From NCBI GenBank assembly GCA_003342895.1, contig PTFA01000230.1, forward strand, positions 1,254,966-1,318,965: a stretch of DNA of 64,000 nt, in the 5' to 3' direction. Of the stretch, positions 25,396 through 37,300 are shown in pieces. The translations under genes were made by a program, and so were the position numbers. The notes beneath the pieces were generated by a model that saw only the letters and a program-made list of their open reading frames with translations, ran no database searches and had not been told where the DNA came from. Origin of the DNA: Casuarius casuarius (taxonomy: Eukaryota > Chordata > Aves > Casuariiformes > Casuariidae). Each line of letters begins with the position of its first letter. Position 1 is the stretch's first letter.

Positions 25396-28300
25396 GTTAA
25401 ATAAATGTAGTTGACCACAAAGATACCACCATGTGTGGATTTAATGTAAACTTTTCTGGGCAACCATGGTGTGTATCATATGTGAGGTACTATCTGGTAA
25501 ATTCTTTGTGCCTGCTAGGCACTTTTGAATACTTTTTAAAGAAAAACAAGATATTATCTTAAAATGTCTTTAAAGAGGGATAAAATGGGACTGCATCTAT
25601 GCTCTTATAATGGTCAGCATTTTCTGCTCACTAGGTGGCATTCACAAAATTCAAGGTCACTGGTAACTTTGAGTCTCACTACTGATGTTTATGAATTTTT
25701 ATATTGCATTATCACTTTTTTCATCAAGCATAAAGAAATATTGCGACCTTCATTGTTAACATTGCTACATTTGGTTTCTTGCACTACTTTCCTTGTCTCT
25801 CTCCTTTTCATATCTGTCATTGCTTTCCCTTGCACTTCATTTCATTTGTGGTTTGGTTTTTTTTGTTGTTGTGGGGTTTTTTTTTGTTGTTTTTTGCTGG
25901 TACTTTTAAAAAGTATTGTTATATACCCCTGCTGTAATTCAGTGCTACTGATGAATGACTTCTGTGCCATGTCATTATGTATGTGGTCCTTTGTACCTGC
26001 TTGTGCTAAGGGTCCTTTGAATATGAACAGAAACTTACAGAGGGCAACTTTTGTTTCTGTATAATTGCTTTTTTCAGTATGCCTGCCTTAAGATTTATTT
26101 CATTTAATCTGCTCTTTGCTTTTCAACATTTTATTTAAAAATGTGGAATAAAAACAGCTTTAGCCTCCTTGAAACATTTTTAGATTAAAAAAAAAAATTC
26201 TAACAAGTTATCACTTTGAAGTCCATTCAAATGGCTTTTTATGCATTTTAAATATAATCTTCATTAGCTGGTTCTGGATTATCTTCTCCTCCCCCCCCAG
26301 TTTGATCTTAAATGTAAGGTACTGCAGATTTGCATCTGTACATAATGTATTTTGTATAGAAGCAGTTTGTTTAGTCTGTGAGCATCAGAGAGGGATTTTA
26401 TCTTGAGTTCTGAGTCTGACTTTTTGGTCCAAAAATGAAGAAATCATTTTTTAAATGTCTTTATCAAGATTAGTTTCTGAAAATGAGATGCGACTGGGGC
26501 TAGAGACCTGAGTGGTGAGTGCACCTGGTGATATGCTGGGGGAGTGTGGCAGAATGAATATGGCCAAGTGTGAAATGCATGTCTGGACTGAGAGAAGAAT
26601 GTTATCATGTTTTCTTTAAAAAGTGGATTTAACTGTTTTTAGTACATTGATTTAAAATAAATGGAATACATTTTCTGTATGAGTATGTTAGAAAATACTT
26701 TTTAGTTTTAAAGAGTATTATTGCAGACAATCTGCTTGTACAAGCAATTCACTCCCATGCTATCTTTATGCAGTGAAAGACTGAATAAAAATAAACAGAG
26801 CATGCTGTTTCTCACTTGGGATATGCCTACTTTTCCTTTGTGTTTTGTGTCACTATTGACAGACAGGTCAGTGTATTCTGTTTCGCAGGAAGATGATTTT
26901 TAACTCAAGATTTCTTTCTGTGTCTGTCCATAATGGAAGTATGCTCTGCATGTCCTCTTCCATGTGTCCGTGGGACTTCTGCTGCACGTGGAGCAATAAA
27001 TAGACAGTGGTGCAAGATGACCTACGATCTATCAACCTGATGATGTCCTGTGGTCTTAAAGTTGGACTGATACTGATTCAAGGATTAAAAAGAATGTTCT
27101 CACTTACTTGGCTTGATGTAGTGATTTTCCTTTCTAAAGAGTAGAGTTGACTTTGAGTATATGCAATGTCAGTGGCCCTGCATTTGAATATAAGTGTATC
27201 ATAGTGAGTCTGTTTAGTCCTATTTTCTGAAGGCAGCCCTTCTCTTTATTTAGAAACATTTTGCACAGGTAACACTTTCTTCCTTATAAAGTGCTTAAAG
27301 CCCCCAGTAATCTAAGGCCATCAAGCAAAGAAGTATCAAACCAAATCATTCAGACTCTTTGTTTTTATAGGTCAGTCAGATAAACTGAAACTTCCTTTTT
27401 AACCTTTACTTTTCCCTGGATAAAGCTTTGAAACACAAGGCCTGTTTCGTAGTATTTTTTTAAAAGCCTCCCATGTTACTTCTTTAGAATAGAGCATTTC
27501 AAACACATTTGCTCTGCTGATGAAATGAGAAGATACTTTGAATAAAATGGTATTGGTGATCTGTGCACACAGATACAGAACTGTTAAGACTTGTAAATTC
27601 CAAGTATAGAAGTTTTTAGAAGTCTATTTAGGCTTAAAAAGATATGTCATGGCACTTCTTCTTTATAAAGATATATAAAGATCAGTTCTTGAGATTTTAA
27701 TTTTAAATATGAATTTTCAGTACTACTGGGAAAGTAAGCTAGAATTTTTGTTTAGAATAGCAGTATGCAGTTATTTTTTCTACCTTATTTGTGTATGTGA
27801 AATGCCACAGCAACATGTAGCTTGTGCAGTATGTACTCGGTCATAGTTATCTGAGCTCTGTGTAAGTACATATAATGCATGAGAGTGATATGACAACAGT
27901 TCCCCAGTCATCACAGTGAATAGTAGCAGACCCTGTGAGAGTGCCTGGCAGTGTATATCTAAATGATGGATTTAGCAAAGAAGGCTTAAAGCAAGAGCAA
28001 CTTTGCTCTTGTTCGTATGGGATCAGCTGTAGAAACTTTAAAACTCTTATGTCTTGTGAGCAACAGAAATAAGAAAGTGAGTGTTTTTGCATGTCTGCCT
28101 CTTAGTTATTCAATGAATGTATTAATCACTAGTAAAAATTAAATAACTTAATAGTTTTAAAGACTGTATATTTAATAATGTATTTCAAAGAAAGAGATCC
28201 ATCCGTATACATCTTATGATGAAGTATTATTAAGCTGAAATTTTACACTTCAAGCACTATGTAAAAATTATCGAAAGGTAGTTAACTCTTACAGAAACAT

Positions 28301-31300
28301 TCACAGTGATACTGTTGACTGTTAAAATTAGTGCTAACATGTTTTATCATTTTATTATATTACTTCACTGTGTACTACTGAAATCAAAATGATACAATTA
28401 TTTTTATTTAAATTAGATTTCTTTTCCAGATACACTAGCTGTGTCTGTAATACCAGATTTAGTTTCATGACAAGTTACAAGTTTATATTTACATTTTGTT
28501 GGAACATGAGCTGTTGTGTTATGCAACACTTCTAATTGTAACCCGTTTACTAGCATATGTCTCACTGAAGAAATGAATATTCATTTTTCAGAGGCAGATT
28601 TCCTCAGAAAGATTTGGAGGCACTGTTTCCTGGGATGAGTGCTGATTTCACTAGTGAAAACTTTTCTGCTGCCTGGTACCTGATTGAGAATCATTCAACA
28701 ACAAGGTTTGTTGCTATTATATTGTATAAATAGTTTTAATAACATCAAATATACTTGCATTTTTGTTATATGAGATGTGTCGGTGATGGTTGACATTGTA
28801 ATAATAGATTTATTTTTCTATGTGAGGAGGCAGTTGTCTTGCTTTAGGAGAAAGCTCTAACGAGGAAGTTAGGCAGCATGGCCTTCAGCAGGAGCTCCAG
28901 ATATTAACCTAAGTCATGACTATAGCCTCAGGAAAAGGTCACTGAACAGACAAAGAGTAAAACTGTTAACGGTAGCAGTTAGCTTTTAGCCAGCAGTTGT
29001 GGAAGATGTTATAGCAGAAAAAAGTTGGACCTGAGAGTAAGATCTTTGGGGTAAATCTCTTAAAATCTTGACCATCAGCTTCTTCAGTTTTAAGTCTGGT
29101 TCGTGATAATGTGTATGTATATTACATAAATATATTTTTGTGTGTATAATTGAGCATGCTCAGTTCTGAAACTTCTACATGCTTGTGTTTGGATAATACT
29201 TGGCATCGTTTTAGTGGAGAGAACAAGTCTTCTTTTGGCTGGATATTCTGGTAACAGTTTGAAGAGAAATACCATTTTGCCAATTTATTTAATATTTTTT
29301 TATTATCTATTAGTAGAAGCAGCACTTTTGGGTGTGTGTGGTTTGGTGGTTTTTCGGGGTTTTTGTTTGTTTGTTTTAGAGAGACAGAGAGTGAGTTATC
29401 CGGAACATAACCCTTAATCTGCCTGGGAAATACTTTGATTTACTCTCAAAGTGATGGTAGATTGAGGAGCCAGAACAACAGCAAATCAACATTTTTACCT
29501 AATACACACATAATGACAGCATCTTTTGAAATAAAGTAGCTGGGAGAGAAGTGATTTAAAAAAATAATTCTTTATCACAAGCTGGGAACTCCTTCGGGAT
29601 CAGTAGGTTTTTAAAAGTCTAGACGATGATAAAGTGAGAAAGAACAGACAACTCTTGATTTTTAAGAAGTTTGTTCTAAGTTTGGCCCTTTGACTGTCAC
29701 CCATTTGTTGCTCATGCACGTGGGCATCAGTGAGACTGCCAAGAGATGTGGAATAAATGAAGTGTGACTGCAGAGCCCTGGAGACAAAGGTGAAGAGCAT
29801 GGGAGCCCAGCTGGCATTCTCTTTGATCTACAGGTGAAGGTTCGGGTAGTAGTGGATTCATCCTGTGTGTTCATAGCTGGCTGTATGGCTGATTTCAAGG
29901 GCAGCACTTCTTACTTTTATGACAATGGATCCTTTATTGAAGAATGAGAACTGCGAGTGAGAAATGGGACCACTGAAAAAGTGGGGCAGGAGCATCTTTG
30001 CCAGCAGGCTTGCAACCTTTAAATTAAGAATTTCAGGGGGTGGTGATAACGGCTTGTAGTTAAGTGAAAGAGTAGAGGTCAGAGTGCTAAGTGTATGATC
30101 CAGCGATGGGATTGAGAGAGCCCTTAGGAAAAACAAAACCAGTCGAAAGGGGGCTTACCTCAAGCGCTTGTACACACATGCCGCAGCCTGGGAAACAGAT
30201 AAGGGGAACATATAATCTGCTCTGCATGTGGATTTACAATATAGCACCACTGGAATAAACTGCAATGTGGTAGGATAGCTCGTGTGCTGGAATTCTGTGA
30301 TGAGTGGGAACAGGCTTTTGGGGAAGGACAAGCAGGAAGAGGAGAGGGACTTGCCCTTTGTGCAAAGGAGCTCTCTTATGGAATGGGTAGCAGGATGGTT
30401 GAGAGCTTGTGGGTCCGGATCAGAGGAGGCCAAAAAGGATGACATTGCAGTGAGATGCTTGAGAAGACTTTGTCCACTTCCTCAACTTGAGGAAGTTTCC
30501 AGATCACAGACCCTGGTTCTTGGAGACTTTAACCTCCCTGATAATTGCTGGAAGGGCAACGGAGCAGGATGCAAGCAATCCAGGAGGCTTCCAGAGGGTG
30601 TTAGGAATGACTTCTTAACACAGATGCTAGACAGGCAACCAGAGGTGATGCTTTCCCAGGTCTGCTTCTCACAAACAAAATCAGGGATGTGATAATCGGT
30701 GGCAGCCTTGACTGTAGCAGTCATGAAATAGCTGAGTGCAAGGTCATAAGGGGAGTGAGGAAGGCAAGTAGCAGATTATAGACCCTGGATTAGGCAACAT
30801 TAGTACAGAGGAGGATCAGGGGTTTGTAACATGCCATAAATTTCAGTTGGCAATCTAGTACAAATCATCTTCTGAGGTGTATCACCAAGACTGTGTAAGA
30901 TATGGGGATAATTATTCTGCTTGGCATTATTAAAGCTGCAGTTGAAATGCTCTGAGCAGTTTTGGCTACCCTGCTTGAAGAAAGGTATTGAGAGCTGAGC
31001 CACTAAAATAGGAGTATTTAAATAGCTGGCTCAGTTTGCAACAAGGAAGATTTAGGTTAGATACAGATTAAAAATGATATTAGATTTCTTAAACCCTGGA
31101 ACCAAGTAACTTGAAAAGCTGCAGAATCACCATCACTGGAGGCTGTTGAGAATTGCTTTGACAGGCACTCATCATAGATGACTTAGGTGTGTTTGACAAT
31201 GCCTTGGCTCTGAAAAGTAGATTAAATGACTACTTAAAAGTGATGACTCTAACTGGTTTATCAAAATTACAGTGGAATATGAACAACAGCATGATGTGAT

Positions 31301-34300
31301 GATTATCTTATATCTCTAATATGACAAGGTGGCAGTAAAAACACTGCTCAGCAGTGCTACCAAGCAATTGATAATCTAAGTAACTCTATTAGCTTGTATG
31401 GACCCTTTTAAACTTGCACTATGCCAGTGCTATGCCATTGGGTCAGTGCCTGAAAGTCAGTTCTCATGTACTTTTGAAGCTGTCAACAACAAGGCTCAAA
31501 GAATAGGATGGATCTGATCATGTTTGGAATCTAATTATAGGTAGATTTTTTTTAAAAAAAAAAAAAACAAAAACAAAAGTTGATTCCTTTTTTCACTTGG
31601 AAATGTTTAGTTTTGGAAATATTCTAGAACTGCTGTTAATTGTGGAATTATCTTGGCCATATCATTTGAGCTCTTTTTCTGGAAACATACAATAACTGTT
31701 CAGTTCTTGTCCTCTGTGTAGCCTCAGGTATCAGGAGTGCTAAATATGTGGTGCACTGATGTTTTGGTTAGCTTATGTATGTTTTTTCCTTGAAGGAAAT
31801 TCTTTTTAAGCAATCAAAATAATGTCTTTTTTTGTCCTGACAACAGCATGACAAATACAAATAAACCATTTAGACATACTATTAGTTTATCAGATAAAAT
31901 GAAACTACTTTAAAAAAGAACACAGATTTTTGTTAGTTTGAGAGTGCTGCTGGTAAGTACTTCTTGTACACCCAAGCAGGCCAGTCCAGCCAGTACTTAA
32001 TGTGATTTCTGACCAGCAGATTGAGAGAAGAAATAAAACAAAATGTTGTGGCATCATGTCTGTAACAAGGGAGCTGTCTGTAAGTGCACCAGTATTTTTG
32101 TCTCCCAGCAGGTGGTGATAGCCTTCTTACTGCCTGATCTAAAGTTTGGATTGTTTTCGTTTTTAAAAAAAAAAAAAAAAAAAAACCTTTTTTCTACCAC
32201 TGGTTAAAACTGACAAAGGCTTTTGGCGGAATTGCCTTAACTGTTTTCCCTTGCACTCGGAGATGTGGTGGAATTTTTCATTTGATTTTTTTTGTATTAG
32301 GGGGAGGGGGTTTGGCCTGCAGGTAGGATAAAGGACTTTCCTAAGGATAAAAATCATGTATTATATTTGGTATTTCTGAGCTACTTTATAGTGGTGATTT
32401 TACAGTGGCTCCAGTAACGTAACTAATGAGGCCATATTCATCATCATCAACAAAAAACGGTGTACAAGTAATGAGTCAGTCATGAATGCAGTTAACAGGT
32501 CACTTTTAAAGTAATTGCAGCTGCTTGCCAAAAGGGGGGGGGGGGGGAGAAATCAAATATAAACTGGCAGTGATCTAGAAATATTAGGAAACTTAACACA
32601 GAAAGAAACCCATAGATATAACAATGGTAAGTTGGACATGAATAGTCTACTTTTTCAAAAATAAAAACAATCCAATGGATTGCATGTGAAAAGACATACT
32701 TTCATAAAGTAGGAATCTCTTCAGCTTCTCTTTGTTTTGCTGTAGTACTCTGTTTAATTCTGAACCTTATGTACAAACTAACATAAAAATATTGAAGGAA
32801 TTCAGAAACTGAAAGTGAAAAAGGGTTATGGACTAAACTGAAGAATTAGATATTGGAATAGTAGATGTCTCTAATACTGACATTTGTTTAATCTAGTGTA
32901 CTAAATGTAGTGATTTAGCACTGCCTGTTTAATGTAGTACAAGCAGCTAGCTCAGATTAATATTACATATTTAGAATAAATTTCTTGATTGATTTAAACT
33001 ATAACAAAGTCTCTTCCAACACAAATGATGGGAACTCTCTATATAGGGTTAAAAAAAACCCACAAAACTTTAGTTTTCTAGACATGTAATACTAAGGGAA
33101 AATCATCATCATCAGGAAGCAAACTGGATAGCAATCTCTAATAGTTTCTGTAACAGTAACGAGCTTTATTTAGCAAGTATTTGGGTTCTGTTTATTCTTT
33201 AGTTGAACCTATTCATTGTAAGAATGTCAGTGGTATTTTTTTGCTTATTTTCAGTTTTGATCAGCTCAAAATGGCAGTTGTGAATCTGAAGAAACAAGCC
33301 AATAAGAAAAATGAGGGGAGTCTAGCTTACGTGAAAGGGGGTCTCAGCACTTTTTTTGAAGCACAAGACGCTCTGTCAGGTAAATTGGACTTACTAAATA
33401 CAGTATAAAAGAAATGTATCTTCGTGTGTGGTTGACTGCAATATTAAAAATATCCTATTGTTGTTCTCTGCAGTATTTTATGGAAGAACGTGATGAACCA
33501 GAAATCCATATTATGTTGGTCACAAGCTAGGACTGGCTAGCTGTGTATTTGCAAGAGATGGCACCAAAAGTGTCTGACAGGAATTGAAGGCATATGTTGA
33601 AACGATATAGCCCACAAATCCATAAAGGAGAGGAAATGTTGAATTGGAGATGATATCAAGATGTTCTACAAACCATAGCAACATAAAAACTCTTATCTTA
33701 TGATACTTTATCGCATAATCAGTCTGTAATATATCTATATTCACTATACTCTTACTTAGGAAATCAGGCAGATTTTTTATTTTGCTTACCAAAGGAAACA
33801 AAGGAAAGTTTGTAGTGAGATTACATTGGTTGTCTGTACCATTTCTACATATACTCAAAGCATAAAATGTCTCTCAGGTAAAAGCTCATCATGGGTAATC
33901 AAGGTTCTATCTGTTCAGAGACTGTGCTAGATAATAAAGTGACTGTGGGCCATTCCGAATAGCTTTGATATTTACTTCTGTGCTGTACTCCACAACTGCT
34001 GCATGTTGTAGGATTACCACTCCTGATCACTGGTTCTGTGTTATGGGTACTGTGGAATGAAAGAACGTATCTACTCATAGCCTTAGCCAAGCTAGCACTT
34101 TCATTGTTTCTAGGAACACAGCCTTGGATAAGTACCAAATGGCACTAAGTGGTACTCCTAGATGAATCAAAGGGATGTTTGCTGTTGATCCATTTATAGG
34201 CCAATCACTAACCATCTGCTAGTCCTTTTCATGTGGCAGGAAGAAGAGAAAGTAGTGTTGTCTCACCTGGTGCTCCACTGGTACTCCTGTCCCAGGCAGA

Positions 34301-37300
34301 TTAACCTGTGACCTGCCCTCTGCTGCTGTGACAGCATTTTCAAGTGGTTTTGGCTACCTCATTCACTAATTTCTAGTTTAGAGAACTTCTTTTCCAGAAG
34401 TGTGGACTCACATGCTTTGATGGGGAAGACGTCTTTTAAAGACCTGAAGTTCATCCCAGAAAGTAACGGAACTTCTAGCTATATTTTCCCACCCAGAGTT
34501 GACATATTACTGATCAATTTTGGAAACCTTGGCCTAAATCCAAATCGGGCTTCAATACTAGAAGATAAGGATTGAAAGATTTAGAAATATTTAGATATCT
34601 ATATATATATGGAAATATTCAATATTTAGAAATATTGAAGAAAATGGTTTTAGTCATATGAAAAGATATCATGAAGAATCAGGATCTGACTTTCTTTAAC
34701 TTTTTTAATTGAGTTTTTATTACATGCCAAGAATGCAAAATGATAGGCTATTTTTCCCCGATAGTCTTAAATATCCTGAAAATCTTGATCCTAATTTTAT
34801 AAATAGTTTGAAATCCTCAATACTTCTGAACAAATATTGAAAATGTGACTTCTTTTTCACATGCAAATGTGCTTTGCAGGTAGAGCAATTAAGTACTCCC
34901 AAAGGTTCATAGTTCTGTTCCCCAGCTGTTACTGTTATGGATAAAAAGTATTGCTGGTGAGCATATGTGTTATCTTGTAGGTTATTTTTCGGACTAGCAA
35001 AGTCTTAGTAGGGTTTATAGAAAGCTAATGCAAATCATAAATGTTGTGGCTTTTTAGAAAGACTAAAGGCTTTCGACACTGTCTCCCAAAGCATCCTTAC
35101 AGATAAGCTCAGGAAGTGTGGGCTGGGTGGGTGGACAGTGAGGTGGATTGAGAACTGACTGAATGGCAGAGCTCAGAGGGTTGTGATCGGTGGTGCAAAG
35201 TCTAGTTGGAGGCCTGCAGATAGCAGTGTCCCCCAGGGGGCCAGTACTGGGTCCAATCCTGTTCAACTTGTTCATCAGTGGCCTGNATGAAGGGACAGAG
35301 TGCACCTTTGGCAAGTTTGCTGATGATACAAAACTGGGAGGGGTGGCTGAGACACCAGAGGGCTGTGCTGCCATTCAGAGGGACCTTGACAGACTGGAGA
35401 GATGGGTAGAGAGGAACCTCATGAAGTTCAATAAAGGGAAGTGCAGGGTCCTGCACCTGGGGAGGAATAACCCCGTGCGCAAGTACAGGTTGGGGGCTGA
35501 CTTACTGGAAAGCAGATCTGCAGGGAAGGACCTGGGAATCCTGGTGGACAACAAGTTGGCCATAAGCCAGCAATGTGCGCTTGTGGCGAAGAAGGCCAAT
35601 GGTATCCTGGGCTGCATTAGAAAGAGTGTTGCCAGCAGGTCAAAGGAAGGAGATAATCCTCCCCCTCTACTCAGCTCTGGTGAGGCCACATCTGGAGTAC
35701 TGTGTCCAGTTCTGGCTTCCCCAATATGAGAGACATGGAGCTACTATAGTGAGTCCAGCAAAGGGCTACTGAGATGATGAAGGGACTGGAGCATCTCTCA
35801 TACGAGGAAAAGCAGAGAGCGCAGAGATTGTTTAGTCTGAAGAAGAGAAGACTGAGGGGGGAATCTTATCAATGGGTATAAATATCTGAAGGGAGGGTGT
35901 CAAGAGGATGGGGCCAGACTCTTTTCAGTGGTGCCCAGTGGCAGGATGAGAGGCAATGGGCACAAACTAAAACACAGGAAGTTCTATCTGAACATGAGGA
36001 AAAACTTCTTTACCGTGAGAGTGACAGAGCACTGGCACAAGTTGCCCAGAGAGGTTGTGGAGTCTCCATCCTTGGAGATATTCAAAAGCCATCTGGACAG
36101 GGTCCTGGGCAACATGCTTCAGGTGACCCAGCTTGAGCAGGGGGGTTGGACTAGATGATCTCTAGAGGTCCCTTCCAGCCTCAATCATTCTGTGATTCTG
36201 TGAAACACCAAGTGGTAGATTTTTCTTGTCCTTTCTTTTGAAGTACAAGCCTCTTGCCTTTAGAGACTAATTTCCTGATAAAGGGAGAGGCCAGCGAACT
36301 AGTCAGAATGTAAGAAGTATTAATAAAATAATGACGGGGAAAAAAATTCATTTACTTCACTAAATGTTCTGTATATAAAAAATGAGTAATAGCATCAATA
36401 GGGTCTTGCATTTCTTATTTGTAACAGTGTTAATTTTGCATAAAATTAGAGATTGTGTGTGCTATCCTTTAGCTGAATTATGAACTTAAAATTTGTCATG
36501 AATGATGTGGATCTTAGTGACACTTCATATCTGCAATCAAAATGGCATATTTTTATTTTCCTCCCAGGGATCTCCTCTAAGTATTTTAGAGGAAAAAAAA
36601 TGTGTAGCTTTGTGTCATTCTAAACAGTGAATTAAAATATTACTAAGAAAGAATGGCCTTGATGTTGTTGTCGAAGAAAATTAGACTTCAAGTCTTAATC
36701 TCTTATACATATAAAGCAATAATACTGGAGTTCCAGGGACTTGTAAAATCAGTACAGTAGTTTACAATATTTAATACAGTATTTATTTTTAACTTCTGAA
36801 AGCACACTGTTAATGAGGATGTACTGCAGGTCACAGCCGCCTTCTGTAGCATTTTGATTTTCCTTTTTCCTGATGAAATTTTCTATTGATTGCATATACA
36901 GAAACGTTTTTGGTTCTTTTTCTCTAAAAGAAAGTATATGTACACATTTCAGCTTTATAATGCAGAACTTCCGGTTGGCCTATCTTCCCATATATGCAGA
37001 ATGTTTTTAAGGGAGTCTAGCTGGAAAAAAAATGCTTATTTTTGAAAGATTGTACCTATGATAGTTACAAGGAACAGCTAACTTAGATGGATATGGAGAG
37101 AGTTCCAGTAGCAGCAGCAAAAAAGCATATCGAACAAGTCAAGTTTTTTCTCCAAAACATTTGATAACTACAGTTTTGTCCAAAAAAGATGATGAGTATT
37201 CAGCATGAGTATTATTAACATCGTTCTGGAGAAATGGCTCAGATGTCAAAACTTGAAACAAAACAAAACAAAAAACCTGCACCACCCAACACATGAAATC

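Larger units (their letters stand above)
17268..28591 (+). other. EXOC2 intron between coding exons 3 and 4 (11.3 kb)
   Basis: It holds two old CR1 relics (about 18410-19290 on the minus strand and 20110-20300 on the plus strand), an L2-like LINE relic (about 23150-23420), an assembly gap next to a G run (22724-22742) and small tandem duplications just after the gap. It also has long T runs at 18740, 21507 and 25358 and two CTCF-like core motifs (22658, 25628). Positions 20561-20710 are purine-rich. The rest shows nothing I can name. Confidence 0.88.
28706..33254 (+). other. EXOC2 intron between coding exons 4 and 5 (4.5 kb)
   Basis: Largely occupied by a long decayed CR1 (about 29690-31260). 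It also has an A21 run at 32165, a G14 run at 32534 and a CTCF-like core at 32105. I recognise nothing in the remaining sequence. Confidence 0.9.

Noticed and set aside
25564..26064. 166-codon open frame, hydrophobic in the middle
   Set aside because: The apparent membrane-like stretch comes from T-rich low-complexity sequence (runs of Phe, Leu, Cys codons); no family resemblance or start context.
30282..30692. Possible host gene with a GDFN-containing protein
   Set aside because: The GDFN segment and its surroundings are the CR1 endonuclease; neighbouring frames are broken, so it is a transposon relic.
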